Source: Halobacillus yeomjeoni
GTDB lineage: Bacteria > Bacillota > Bacilli > Bacillales > Halobacillaceae
Direction: 5' to 3'
DNA length: 64,000 nt
NCBI RefSeq assembly: GCF_020171525.1
Contig: NZ_JAIVAI010000004.1
Location: 149,058-213,057 of the forward strand
This document shows, one piece after another, positions 8,351-17,084 of this stretch. Under the pieces are notes generated by a model. That model worked only from the letters and a program-made list of their open reading frames with translations. It had not been told where the DNA came from and did not search any database. The translations under genes and the position numbers were made by a program. Positions within the stretch are counted from its first letter, which is position 1. Every line of letters starts with the position of its first letter.

Positions 8351-9370
8351 TCAACGAATTTTGAATTTAGAAATCAAAGGATGGATTAAAAGGGACGAAA
8401 GTACGTATAAGTTCAAAATCCCATACAACGGATATAAGATTTTAATCAATGTAGAAAACCCGAATGAAGTAAACGGAAGCATCAGAGCGATCATTGCCAT
8501 CGCCAATATCCATAACGGCTGATTCAAATAGCTCCGGAACCTCGTTACCAGTCCCAGGGTCCCTGATGCTGCAGTGGTAAAAATAGCGATCCACAGCATA
8601 ATCGACATAAATATCATCATTTCGTACGGATAATGTTTTAATATGGCGAATAAGGGAATTTCATATAAAATGATTTGTTCAGAAATTTGAATCAAGCTGT
8701 TGTTATATAAATAGGAAATGATTCCGAGAACAGCCCCGCTTCCCAGTGCTGCAATCCATACCTCTCCTTTATGTTTCATCTGGTTCCCTATCGCTCCTAA
8801 CACAGCAATCAACGGCAGGATATTCAAAGCCGTGAATGGAAAAGCAGCCATCCAGTTACTGGTTTCCCTCACGTGACCGAAGAGAGATAAATTTTGATCA
8901 CTGATGAATAAGATCAATACAAACAATAAGCCTGAGATCAAAAGCGGTAATACGAAGCTGTTCACGACGACAAGCCCTTTGACATCCCACACAAAAAGCA
9001 AGATCAGCGGAATCACGATGGCAATGACACCTAAACGGTAAGAATAATGAAACGCCTGCCACGTCGCACCACTGCCTGCAAGCATGACCACCGTAGTTGT
9101 AAATAGATAAAGGATGATCATCCAATCGTAAATACCTGTAAGACGCTTACCTACAACTGCCCTTAAGACTGGGAGATAATGCGTGGATTGTTTCTCAAAA
9201 CTGATGTTCATAATCGTAAAACAACAAATAGTAAACATTACTGCAAACAACAATATGGCTAAACTACTATCTTGTCCAAAGAACTGCCAAAGCTCTCTTC
9301 CCGAGGCATATCCCGCTCCGATCATCGTCCCTATTATTAAAAACATCCATTTCATACCCGCTTTGATCAT
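8351..9370 (-). CDS. YkvI-type membrane protein (COG3949)
   Basis: A 339-residue integral membrane protein with about ten hydrophobic segments. The N-terminal FLIIGTMIGAGYASGRELWQFF matches the first helix of YkvI-like proteins, which resemble amino-acid transporters of the LeuT/APC type with a broken first helix (G-x-x-I-G-A-G). Start ATG with GGAGGAG upstream. It ends about 50 bases before the mscS start on the same strand and diverges from yyaC. A transporter of an amino acid or compatible solute is plausible, but no substrate can be read. Confidence 0.8.
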   Translation of the reverse strand: MIKAGMKWMFLIIGTMIGAGYASGRELWQFFGQDSSLAILLFAVMFTICCFTIMNISFEKQSTHYLPVLRAVVGKRLTGIYDWMIILYLFTTTVVMLAGSGATWQAFHYSYRLGVIAIVIPLILLFVWDVKGLVVVNSFVLPLLISGLLFVLILFISDQNLSLFGHVRETSNWMAAFPFTALNILPLIAVLGAIGNQMKHKGEVWIAALGSGAVLGIISYLYNNSLIQISEQIILYEIPLFAILKHYPYEMMIFMSIMLWIAIFTTAASGTLGLVTRFRSYLNQPLWILAMAMIALMLPFTSFGFSTLIKILYPLYGILNLYVLSSLLIHPLISKFKIR

Positions 9371-9459
9371 AGTCGCTCCTCCAGGTCTATGTATTTGTCA
9401 CGTATAGAACGAGGGAAAACCTTATATACTGTTACTACTATGAGTTTGGAGGAGAAGCT

Positions 9460-10080
9460 ATGAATCTAAAGGACAAGTTTTCTAAAGAAGAACGACGTGT
9501 CAACATTGAAGAACCGGCAATGAGTGAAACGTTAAGTCTTCATTTGAATGATTGGCTTCCCCATTCAAGAGAAGTAGTAATAGCGTGCATAGGGACAGAT
9601 CGTTCCACAGGTGATTCATTCGGGCCGCTGGTCGGATCCATGCTTGAGGACCAACATTTAAAAACATTTCACGTTTATGGAACTCTTGAACATCCACTAC
9701 ATGCATTAAACCTTAAAGAAAGAATTGAATTGATCTACCAAGTCCATACCGACCCTTTCTTGGTTGCCATAGACGCCTGTCTAGGTAAAGCTTCATCTGT
9801 AGGATATGTGGTGCTTGGGCAAGGATCGATATCTCCAGGGTCTGCATTGAAAAAAGACCTGCCTCCTGTTGGTGATGTCCATATCAGCGGCATGGTCAAT
9901 GTCTGCGGATTTATGGAACACGTCGTTTTGCAGAATACTCGTCTCCATACGGTCATGCAAATGGCTGCAAAGGTGGCTGCTTCTATTAAAATAGCTGATA
10001 TAGAAAGACACAAAAAACGAGTAGAGATACCTCCTTTTTCTACTATAAAAAGAAACACTTTCAAGAAAAAACGCGCTTGA
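9460..10080 (+). CDS. yyaC: YyaC (GPR-like putative sporulation protein, DUF1256)
   Basis: A 206-residue protein with the family core VIACIGTDRSTGDSFGPLVG and FLVAIDACLGKASSVGYV, the fold shared with germination protease and hydrogenase maturation proteases. In B. subtilis yyaC is a forespore gene of unknown role between ychF and parB, the same neighbourhood as here. The ATG is preceded by GGAGGAG. Upstream, GTATA (9402-9406) and ATATACT (9424-9430) loosely resemble forespore sigma-F/G elements with a spacing slightly long; this is a weak suggestion only. Confidence 0.9.
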   Translation: MNLKDKFSKEERRVNIEEPAMSETLSLHLNDWLPHSREVVIACIGTDRSTGDSFGPLVGSMLEDQHLKTFHVYGTLEHPLHALNLKERIELIYQVHTDPFLVAIDACLGKASSVGYVVLGQGSISPGSALKKDLPPVGDVHISGMVNVCGFMEHVVLQNTRLHTVMQMAAKVAASIKIADIERHKKRVEIPPFSTIKRNTFKKKRA

Positions 10081-10089
10081 ATCAAAAAA

Positions 10090-10118
10090 AAAACGAAGCA
10101 TACGGCTTCGTTTTTTTG
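10090..10118 (+). terminator. Bidirectional terminator between yyaC and the DUF554 gene
   Basis: AACGAAGC pairs with GCTTCGTT around ATACG, with an A run before and seven T after. Confidence 0.9.
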
Positions 10119-10126
10119 TCTTTACT

Positions 10127-10834
10127 TTATTGAATTTCCCTTAATACAAAGACAATCAACCCTACAACAATCAATCCGGGAAGAAGGTTGGCAACTCGTA
10201 TCTTTGTTATTTTAAGGATGTTAAGCCCGATGGCAACGATCATTAACCCACCTGCAGCAGTCACTTCATTGATCAACATTTCAAGCATACTCTTAGGAAT
10301 CCATTGATTGATTTGAGTGGCTAATAGTGCAATGGATCCTTCGTAGAGAACGACCGGAACAATGGAAAAAATGACGCCGATCCCTAACGTTGTGGTCAAA
10401 ACGAGAGAAATGAATCCATCAATGATTGCTTTCGTGATTAAAATTTCATGATCATTGCGCAGGCCGCTGTCTAATGCTCCAATGACAGCTAATGCACCAA
10501 TGACGAAAATAAGAGAGGCTGTAATAAAACCTTGGGCAATCGTCGATTTTTCATCAGGCTTCGTGAACTTCCTTTCGAGGGACCGCCCTATTCCCTCCAG
10601 CTTCTCTTCTAAACGCATAGCCTCTCCAATGACTGCTCCGAATAAAAGGCTCAATAATACGATTACGATGTTTTCAGTTTTAAATGCCATCTGGAGACCG
10701 ATCAACATCACCGTTAGTCCTACGCCGTGCATAACGGTTTCTTTATATCGTTCAGGAATTTTTGTGAAAAATAAACCGATTATAGTTCCGACAAATATAC
10801 ATAAGCCATTGACGATTGTTCCGAATAATACCAT
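10127..10834 (-). CDS. DUF554 family membrane protein (YdfK-like)
   Basis: A 235-residue membrane protein with about seven hydrophobic segments. GTIVNGLCIFVGTIIGLFF at the N-terminus and GVGLTVMLIGLQMAF are the DUF554 hallmarks. Two copies of a repeat-like G-x-x-I-x-x-D-S-G / T-K-A-I-I-D-G-F pattern suggest an internally duplicated carrier fold. Function is not known for the family. It starts 20 bases from a parS site and follows parB on the same strand. Confidence 0.85.
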   Translation of the reverse strand: MVLFGTIVNGLCIFVGTIIGLFFTKIPERYKETVMHGVGLTVMLIGLQMAFKTENIVIVLLSLLFGAVIGEAMRLEEKLEGIGRSLERKFTKPDEKSTIAQGFITASLIFVIGALAVIGALDSGLRNDHEILITKAIIDGFISLVLTTTLGIGVIFSIVPVVLYEGSIALLATQINQWIPKSMLEMLINEVTAAGGLMIVAIGLNILKITKIRVANLLPGLIVVGLIVFVLREIQ

Positions 10835-10853
10835 GCCCTACTCTCCGATACTT

Positions 10854-10869
10854 TGTTTCACGTGAAACA
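10854..10869. promoter_or_regulatory. parS centromere site (ParB/Spo0J binding)
   Basis: TGTTTCACGTGAAACA is a perfect 16-bp palindrome and matches the bacillary parS consensus TGTTNCACGTGAAACA. It lies between parB and the DUF554 gene, about 15 kb left of dnaA. ParB loads here and spreads, recruiting SMC and driving origin segregation with ParA. Confidence 0.97.
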
Positions 10870-10892
10870 TTTAATAATTATTTGTTGAACAA

Positions 10893-11741
10893 CTACTTCT
10901 CCGATGGTGACTCAAACCACTTCAAAATACGCTCAAGATCGTCCTCATTCATAAACTCAATTTCTATTTTTCCTTTTCTCTTCCCTTTATGAATGGTTAC
11001 TCCTGTCCCTAAGCGTTGTTTCAAATGCTCTTCCTGTTCTTTCAAGAAAATATCTCTCTTATCCTCTTTCTTTTTCTCTGTCTTTTCTTGATTGTAATCG
11101 TAGACCATTCGCTCCACTTGGCGGACATTGAGCCCCTCTTTTTCAATTTTTTCTACAAGAGGGAGTAATTTTTTCCTATCTTTCAAGCTGAGGAGTGCTC
11201 TACCATGACCCATCGATAATCCACCATCATCCATTCGCTTAATAACATCTGCAGGCAGAGAAAGTAACCTTACAAAATTGGCAATGTGTGACCGGCTCTT
11301 GCCAATCCGATTAGCAAGCATGTCTTGGGTTAAATCTAATTCATTCATTAGACTTTGATACGCTTTCGCTTCTTCAATCACTGTCAAATCTTCCCTCTGA
11401 AGATTTTCAAGCAGAGCGATTTCCATCATTTGCTGATCGGACATTTCACGTATGATGGCAGGAACAGCCGTCAAACCAGCCATTTTGGCTGCCCTGTATC
11501 TCCGTTCACCGGCGACGATTTCGTAGCCTTTAATACTCCTTCTCACAATTAACGGCTGAAGGACACCATGCTTTTCAATCGAGTGTTTCAACTCAAGAAT
11601 CGATTCTTCTTGAAAATGCTTCCTTGGTTGATAAGGGTTCGGTCGACAATCTTTTAATGGAACTTCAGTCATATGTTCGCCTTTTTGTTGTTCGACATCC
11701 GAGAAAAAAGCACCAAGGCCTTTACCTAACCCTTTCGCCAT
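10893..11741 (-). CDS. parB: Chromosome partitioning protein ParB/Spo0J
   Basis: A 282-residue ParB. It starts MAKGLGKGLGAFF, which in ParB proteins is the ParA-stimulating peptide, followed by the CTP-binding GERRYRAAKMAGL (residues ~77-89) and LLENLQREDLT motifs, then the helix-turn-helix (LTQDMLANRIGKSRSHIANFVRLLSLP) that reads parS, and a C-terminal dimer domain. It overlaps parA by 20 bases, and its site AGGAAGTGA lies inside parA. A perfect parS lies just downstream. In spore formers it also relieves Soj effects on sporulation. Confidence 0.97.
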   Translation of the reverse strand: MAKGLGKGLGAFFSDVEQQKGEHMTEVPLKDCRPNPYQPRKHFQEESILELKHSIEKHGVLQPLIVRRSIKGYEIVAGERRYRAAKMAGLTAVPAIIREMSDQQMMEIALLENLQREDLTVIEEAKAYQSLMNELDLTQDMLANRIGKSRSHIANFVRLLSLPADVIKRMDDGGLSMGHGRALLSLKDRKKLLPLVEKIEKEGLNVRQVERMVYDYNQEKTEKKKEDKRDIFLKEQEEHLKQRLGTGVTIHKGKRKGKIEIEFMNEDDLERILKWFESPSEK

Positions 11742-12495
11742 TAGCGATCACTTCCTTTGCGAATTCTAGATATACTTCAGCACCACGGGACTTAGGATCG
11801 TACAATATAACAGGTTTTCCATGGCTGGGCGCTTCACTGAGACGTACGTTTCTTGGAATAATGGATTGGTAAACACGGTCTTGGAAATATTTCTTCACTT
11901 CTTCAATGACTTGTATCCCTAAATTTGTACGAGCATCAAACATTGTCAGGAGTACACCTTCTACCATCAATCGGTGATTCATATGTTTTTGAACCAGGCG
12001 TACGGTATTCAACAATTGACTCAATCCTTCCAGCGCATAAAACTCACATTGGACTGGAATGATGACCGAATCAGAAGCTGTCAACGAATTCAAAGTTAAT
12101 AATCCTAAAGAAGGTGGACAATCAATAATGATATAGTCATACTCATCTTTGATCTTATCAACCGCTTGTTTTAACCTTACTTCTCTGGATATGGTCGGTC
12201 CAAGCTCAATTTCAGCACCTGCCAACTGGATTGTGGCCGGAATGGCGTCCAAGTTTTCCACCATGGTGGATGTAAGAACGTCATGGGCGCTGGCGTCTTC
12301 TACAAGGACATTGTAAATGCATTGGTCGACGCCACCCTTTTCTACTCCTACGCCACTTGTCGCATTGCCTTGCGGGTCGATATCGACTAAAAGAACTTTA
12401 TGGTTGTAATATGCCAGGCATGCACTTAAATTAACGGCCGTTGTTGTTTTTCCAACCCCGCCTTTTTGATTAGCAATCGAAATGACTTTCCCCAT
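11722..12495 (-). CDS. parA: Chromosome partitioning ATPase ParA/Soj
   Basis: A 257-residue deviant Walker ATPase. The signature is KGGVGKTTTAVNLSACL (residues ~11-27), with both lysines, then VDIDPQGNATSG and IIDCPPSLGLLTLNSL. It binds DNA non-specifically when ATP-bound and is controlled by ParB; in B. subtilis Soj also regulates DnaA. It overlaps parB by 20 bases and lies 90 bases after noc, matching the B. subtilis noc-soj-spo0J order. Confidence 0.97.
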   Translation of the reverse strand: MGKVISIANQKGGVGKTTTAVNLSACLAYYNHKVLLVDIDPQGNATSGVGVEKGGVDQCIYNVLVEDASAHDVLTSTMVENLDAIPATIQLAGAEIELGPTISREVRLKQAVDKIKDEYDYIIIDCPPSLGLLTLNSLTASDSVIIPVQCEFYALEGLSQLLNTVRLVQKHMNHRLMVEGVLLTMFDARTNLGIQVIEEVKKYFQDRVYQSIIPRNVRLSEAPSHGKPVILYDPKSRGAEVYLEFAKEVIANGERVR

Positions 12496-12542
12496 AAAGT
12501 CACCTGCCTTTTCATTCGTTTTCCTTAATAGTACCTTTAGTT

Positions 12543-12576
12543 AAAAAAATCCCCATCTCACAACAGTCAAGATGGG
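12543..12576 (-). terminator. Terminator after noc
   Basis: On the minus strand CCCATCT pairs with AGATGGG and is followed by ATTTTTTTAA. It separates noc from parA. Confidence 0.8.
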
Positions 12577-12585
12577 TAGTGAAGC

Positions 12586-13446
12586 CTATGATTTTTTCTT
12601 CGGTATCTTTATGGTGATTTGATAGTAATCCTCGTGATCTTCTTCATTCGTTTCTAAATCTATTCCTGTGTCCGTCACCATGCTCAACGATTGTCTTATC
12701 GTGTTCATAGCAATTCGCATATCTTTATTGACACCTTTGAGTTTCGGTTTTTTCTTTTTCTGTTTTGATTCGTTCAACTTTGCAATCCGTTCCTCGGTTT
12801 GCTTGACGTTTAGCTGTTTCTCAATAATTTCATTAAGAATGTTCTCCTGAATTTCAGGATCTTTCACAGCGATTAATGCTCTTGCGTGTCTTTCGGTAAT
12901 CTTTTTATCCATCACGGCGAGCTGCACAGCTTCCGGGAGCTTGAGCAAACGCAGTTTGTTGGCAATTGTTGATTGACTTTTTCCTAGTCGCTGCGCCAGG
13001 GCTTCCTGGGTGAGCTCATGAATTTCAATCAATTTCGCATAAGCGACAGCTTCTTCAATAACTGTCAATTCTTCCCGTTGCAAGTTCTCGATCAATGCCA
13101 CAGATGCCGTTTGTGAGTCATTCATTTCTCTTATGATCGCGGGAACGGTCTCCCACCCAAGTGATTGAACAGCACGCCATCTGCGCTCTCCAGCAATCAA
13201 TTCATAATTTTCTTCATCTAACCGACGGAGAACGATCGGCTGAATCATCCCATGCGTATGTATCGTCTGGGCTAGTTCGCTGATCTTCTCGTTGTTAAAA
13301 ATAGCTCGTGGTTGGTAACGGTTTGGCTGGACTCGTTCTACTGGGATTTGCACAACTTCATCAGGGTTGTACACTTCCTCTTTGCTGTCATTCTCAGTAT
13401 CCGTTTTTTCCCCCAGCCCAAACAAACGACCAAAAGGATGTAACAC
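12586..13446 (-). CDS. noc: Nucleoid occlusion protein Noc
   Basis: A 286-residue ParB paralogue. The N-terminus [14 protein letters not shown] is the amphipathic membrane-binding helix typical of Noc, distinguishing it from Spo0J. Then come the CTP-binding [12 protein letters not shown] and [10 protein letters not shown] motifs and the helix-turn-helix [27 protein letters not shown]. Noc binds sites related to ATTTCCCGGGAAAT and blocks division over the nucleoid. Start is GTG after AAGGTGG. One such site is seen at 47507. It lies upstream of parA-parB, separated by a terminator. Confidence 0.96.
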   Translation of the reverse strand: MLHPFGRLFGLGEKTDTENDSKEEVYNPDEVVQIPVERVQPNRYQPRAIFNNEKISELAQTIHTHGMIQPIVLRRLDEENYELIAGERRWRAVQSLGWETVPAIIREMNDSQTASVALIENLQREELTVIEEAVAYAKLIEIHELTQEALAQRLGKSQSTIANKLRLLKLPEAVQLAVMDKKITERHARALIAVKDPEIQENILNEIIEKQLNVKQTEERIAKLNESKQKKKKPKLKGVNKDMRIAMNTIRQSLSMVTDTGIDLETNEEDHEDYYQITIKIPKKKS

Positions 13447-13851
13447 GATCAGACACCACCTTTATACGATCAAGCACACGTCGGATTCTTCTCTCTGATT
13501 AGAGAATCTCGAATAGAAAAAAGCGCTGCAGATCTTCGGGCTGCTGCGCATACGTATGCCGATTTTTATTCTTTATTCATTTTATCATATTTAATCTAGT
13601 AAAAGTATCTTCAAGATTGATAAATTGGATTGTAATCATGTCGAAAAATAGCAAAGAAATGTAGGAATCATTGGAATTTCATTTATAAATGCCTACTCGA
13701 CCTTCCATTTTTATAGCAGAAAAAGTCGATATATTTCTAAAATCTTCTTGGGAACGGAAAAAATCTTCACATCAAATGTGAATATGACATTCTCCTTTCT
13801 TTAGTCTCATTTAGTTATAATCTGCATTCATTTATGATTCGAGGAAATAAA
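13447..13851. other. Intergenic region upstream of noc
   Basis: This AT-rich stretch carries no convincing gene. On the minus strand TTGAAG followed after 19 bases by TATGAT (around 13610-13580) is a weak candidate promoter for noc. Nothing else is recognised. Confidence 0.4.
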
Positions 13852-13884
13852 AAAGTGAACAAAGCATAATGCTCTTGTTCACTT
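13852..13884 (-). terminator. Terminator after the GNAT acetyltransferase gene
   Basis: AGTGAACAA pairs with TTGTTCACT; on the minus strand it is followed by TTTTTTATT. Confidence 0.85.
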
Positions 13885-13914
13885 CTATTCCTGAGTTTAT
13901 TTTTTAAATTATGA

Positions 13915-14460
13915 TCAACTATGATGAAGATCGTCCCTGATCAAGCCATATACGTCTATATCTTTATATTCATCCCTGTGAAGCAGATCTTTTCTTAATG
14001 TTCCTTCATAACTCAGCCCGGCTTTTTGCATAACTTTGGTTGATCCCGGATTACCCGAAAGGGCTGCAGCCCATATTCGCTGCAAATTCAATACTTCAAA
14101 ACCATATTCGATCATCCGTACGGCCGCTTCTGTCGCCAAACCTTGATTCCAGAAAGGTCTGCCGACCCAGTAAGCTAACTCACCCTTGTTATGTAGGGTA
14201 TCGATACGCAATGTCATCGTTCCTACAAGGGCTCCACTTTCTTTAAGAGTCATTGCCATGGGGTAGGCCTTCCCTTCATCAAGCCACTTCTCATGAGATC
14301 GGATCCAATCCATGGCATGGTCAACGGTATATGGATGAGGCACGAAAGTAGTGGCTGCTACCTCTTTGTCTCCTGCAAGTTCACTCACTTTTTCAGCTTG
14401 TGAAACAGAATAAGGTTTAAGGTGCATACGGTGGGTTTCTAACTGTATGGAAGCTGCCAT
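13915..14460 (-). CDS. RimJ/RimL-type GNAT N-acetyltransferase
   Basis: A 181-residue GNAT protein. The acetyl-CoA motif region reads VGRPFWNQGLATEAAVRMIEYGFEVLNLQRIWA, and the C-terminal NPGSTKVMQKAGLSYEGTLRKDLLHRDEYKD is typical of RimJ/RimL-like enzymes that acetylate protein N-termini or small molecules. ATG with GAGGAGG upstream. It is a single gene with its own terminator, in a place that differs from B. subtilis. Substrate unknown. Confidence 0.9.
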   Translation of the reverse strand: MAASIQLETHRMHLKPYSVSQAEKVSELAGDKEVAATTFVPHPYTVDHAMDWIRSHEKWLDEGKAYPMAMTLKESGALVGTMTLRIDTLHNKGELAYWVGRPFWNQGLATEAAVRMIEYGFEVLNLQRIWAAALSGNPGSTKVMQKAGLSYEGTLRKDLLHRDEYKDIDVYGLIRDDLHHS

Positions 14461-14588
14461 TTCTATTCCTCCTCATCAAGTTATTCATTATATCTTTTCA
14501 TAACCGACGTGAAATGAAAACCTGCTTATTGTAATAATTTAATGTTTTTGTGGAAGAATGAGCACAAAACTGAAAAGTAGGTGTAGGC

Positions 14589-14849
14589 ATGGATCTTCAA
14601 CAAAATCAGTATCAACCCGGGGATGTCGTTTATGTCATATATCGAAACCCCCACACATATGATGTGGCCAATATACAAGAAGCTGCTGTCGTCAATAATC
14701 CTGAACAGCCTGGTGAACTTGCATTATTTCTATACGAATCCTATTTTCCACTGGACTCCGCCATTGCGGTTTACGCTTCCCAAAGAGAGGCTGAACAAGC
14801 ATATTTCGATACTTTCGGAGGAACGAATACGGAGGGACAGTTGTGGTAA
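14589..14849 (+). CDS. splA: SplA, regulator of the spore photoproduct lyase operon
   Basis: An 86-residue protein with GDVVYVIYRNPHTYDVANIQ, matching SplA as I recall it, and it directly precedes splB. SplA is described as a TRAP-like negative regulator of the splAB operon in B. subtilis. The last 7 bases overlap splB, so the two are coupled. The site GTAGGTG before the ATG is modest. Alone the sequence would be hard to place; the partner makes the call strong. Confidence 0.85.
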   Translation: MDLQQNQYQPGDVVYVIYRNPHTYDVANIQEAAVVNNPEQPGELALFLYESYFPLDSAIAVYASQREAEQAYFDTFGGTNTEGQLW

Positions 14850-15871
14850 AACCTTTTATTCCAGAGTTGGTCTATATCGAACCAAGAGCTTTAGAGTATC
14901 CACTGGGGCGCGAGTTGAAAGAGAAATTTGAAGGTATGGGTATAGAAATCCGTGAAACGACCTCCCATAACCAAGTAAGAAACCTGCCAGGTGAAAACGA
15001 CTTTCAAAAGTATCGAATGGCGAAATCGACGCTTGTCGTCGGTGTCCGAAAAACCCTTAAATTCGATACCTCCAAACCTTCAGCGGAATATGCCATACCA
15101 CTGGCTACCGGTTGTATGGGACATTGTCATTACTGTTATTTGCAGACGACGATGGGGAGCAAACCGTACATCCGTACGTATGTGAATGTGGAAGAGGTAT
15201 TCGATGCCGCAGAACAATATATGAAGGAACGAGCACCAGAAGAGACGAGGTTCGAGGCCAGTTGTACTTCAGATATCGTGGGAGTGGACCACCTTACTCA
15301 TACACTGAAACGAGCGATTGAATACTTTGGTGAGTCGGAACGCGGCCGTCTACGATTTGTTACTAAGTTCGCTCACGTCGATCACCTTCTGGATGCAAAA
15401 CATAATGGGCGAACTCGTTTCCGGTTCAGTATGAATGCTGATTATGTCATCAAATACCTGGAGCCGGGGACCTCCAGATTAGACGATCGGATCGAGGCCG
15501 CTGCAAAAGTAGCCAAAGCCGGTTACCCACTCGGATTCATCATAGCTCCCATTTACCTTTATGATGATTGGAAGGAAGGGTATCGAATCCTTTTTGAAAA
15601 GCTGCAGGACAAGCTTCCTGATTATGCGACGAAAGATTTGACATTCGAGTTGATTCAGCACCGATTTACGAAGCCGGCGAAAAGAGTGATTCAAAAGAAT
15701 TACCCTATGACGAAGCTGGAAATGGATGAAGAGAAGCGAAAATATAAGTGGGGTCGTTATGGGATCGGAAAATATGTTTATCAAAAAGATGAGCAGGAAG
15801 AAATGAAAGACACATTAGGCGGTTATATCAACCAATACTTCCCTGAAGCTTCTCTGGAATATTTCACTTGA
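14843..15871 (+). CDS. splB: Spore photoproduct lyase
   Basis: A 342-residue radical SAM enzyme that repairs the 5-thyminyl-5,6-dihydrothymine lesion in spore DNA at germination. The cluster cysteines are in GCMGHCHYCY (Cys91, Cys95, Cys98; C-x3-C-x2-C), and the conserved hydrogen-donor cysteine is Cys141 in EASCTSD. Length equals the B. subtilis enzyme. It starts at GTG inside splA, after GGAGGGA. A terminator follows at once. Confidence 0.97.
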   Translation: MVKPFIPELVYIEPRALEYPLGRELKEKFEGMGIEIRETTSHNQVRNLPGENDFQKYRMAKSTLVVGVRKTLKFDTSKPSAEYAIPLATGCMGHCHYCYLQTTMGSKPYIRTYVNVEEVFDAAEQYMKERAPEETRFEASCTSDIVGVDHLTHTLKRAIEYFGESERGRLRFVTKFAHVDHLLDAKHNGRTRFRFSMNADYVIKYLEPGTSRLDDRIEAAAKVAKAGYPLGFIIAPIYLYDDWKEGYRILFEKLQDKLPDYATKDLTFELIQHRFTKPAKRVIQKNYPMTKLEMDEEKRKYKWGRYGIGKYVYQKDEQEEMKDTLGGYINQYFPEASLEYFT

Positions 15872-15876
15872 TACAG

Positions 15877-15906
15877 CTCCCTTCCTATCAAAGGAAGGGA
15901 GTTTTA
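15877..15906 (+). terminator. Terminator after splB (bidirectional)
   Basis: CTCCCTTCCT pairs with AGGAAGGGAG around ATCAA, followed by TTTTATAATTTTTT. Confidence 0.85.
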
Positions 15907-16134
15907 TAATTTTTTTCGAACACACTCACGGTAAACTTCAAATCCATTGTTCATATAAAATCTCCTCGCCTCCTCATTTTCTATCCAATAATCCAGCTCC
16001 ACGTATGCACATTGCTGGTCGGCCGCCATGCGCTCGACCGCTTCCATCAATCTTTTTCCGTAACCACAATTTTTTATCGAAAATTCATTTGTTTGATATT
16101 TTCCTGAAAGTGGAATGCTTACTATACCAAACAA
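15904..16134 (-). pseudogene. C-terminal fragment of a GNAT acetyltransferase
   Basis: The last ~55 residues (GYGKRLMEAVERMAADQQCAYVELDYWIENEEARRFYMNNGFEVYRE) are a clear GNAT motif A/B half. The expected N-terminal half, about 70-80 residues, is missing. The codons before it read as the promoter side of the divergent dehydrogenase gene and give no family sequence. There is no ribosome site at the first ATG. It is most simply a decayed remnant, although a short expressed peptide cannot be excluded. Confidence 0.7.
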
Positions 16135-16151
16135 ATTTAAGGAGGCACACT

Positions 16152-17021
16152 ATGGACTTTATGAACCGCCAGACAGAAGGACAGCCAGCTCAGCACCAAA
16201 ACCGACAACCTGGTATAGAAAGCGAAATGACACCAAGACCTGTACAGGCAGATGAAGAGTACCAAAGTGGTAATAAGTTAGCAGGGAAAGTAGCTTTGAT
16301 TACAGGTGGAGACAGCGGCATCGGCAGGTCTGTTTCTATCGGTTTTGCAAAAGAAGGTGCAGATGTAGCGATTTCGTACTTAGAAGAGCATGATGATGCT
16401 GAGTATACGAAGAAAATGGTCGAGGAGCAGGGACGTCGTTGTATATTGATTCCAGGTGACATCGGAGATGAGTCCGTCTGTCAGGAAGCCGTAGAGCAGA
16501 CTGTCAATAAACTAGGTAAGCTGGATATCTTAGTAAACAATGCTGCGGAACAACACCCGACGGACGACATCATGAACATTACTTCTGAACAACTGGAACG
16601 AACATTCAAAACGAATATCTTCGCCATGTTCCATATGACAAAAGCAGCGCTGCCTCACCTGCAGAAGGGAAGTTCTATCATAAACACAGCTTCTGTAACA
16701 CCTTATGTAGGAAGTCCTGATTTAGTAGACTATACATCTACAAAAGGAGCAGTCGTAGGATTCACTCGTTCATTGGCCAAACAATTGGTGAGTAAAGGGA
16801 TTCGAGTCAATGGAGTTGCACCCGGCCCCATTTGGACACCGCTGATCCCATCGACATTCTCAGAGGATAAGGTGGCTGAGTTCGGTACCAATACTCCAAT
16901 GGGACGCCCTGGACAGCCGGTGGAACATGTCGGAAGTTATGTGTTACTGGCATCTGAAGACTCCTCATACATGACAGGCCAGTTCATTCATATCAATGGC
17001 GGCATGTATACGTCCAGTTGA
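16152..17021 (+). CDS. SDR-family oxidoreductase (YhdF/YhxC/YghA-like)
   Basis: A 289-residue short-chain dehydrogenase. A polar N-terminal extension of about 40 residues (Gln/Pro-rich) precedes the NAD(P) motif TGGDSGIGRS; NNAAEQHP is the NNAG-type motif and the active site is Y-T-S-T-K. The extension is typical of the YhdF/YhxC/YghA group, often linked to general stress. The ATG at 16152 follows AAGGAGG; longer in-frame starts have no such site. Substrate unknown. Confidence 0.9.
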   Translation: MDFMNRQTEGQPAQHQNRQPGIESEMTPRPVQADEEYQSGNKLAGKVALITGGDSGIGRSVSIGFAKEGADVAISYLEEHDDAEYTKKMVEEQGRRCILIPGDIGDESVCQEAVEQTVNKLGKLDILVNNAAEQHPTDDIMNITSEQLERTFKTNIFAMFHMTKAALPHLQKGSSIINTASVTPYVGSPDLVDYTSTKGAVVGFTRSLAKQLVSKGIRVNGVAPGPIWTPLIPSTFSEDKVAEFGTNTPMGRPGQPVEHVGSYVLLASEDSSYMTGQFIHINGGMYTSS

Positions 17022-17084
17022 CATATTCTTTCTTGCAGTTTTTCTCCTTCCTGCTCAAACTAATATTTAAGGAGGAGAAAACGT

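Noticed and set aside
16081..16120. Sigma-B promoter before the SDR gene (GTTTGA then GGAATG)
   Set aside because: The -35-like part is fair but GGAATG matches GGGTAT poorly, so I did not annotate it.
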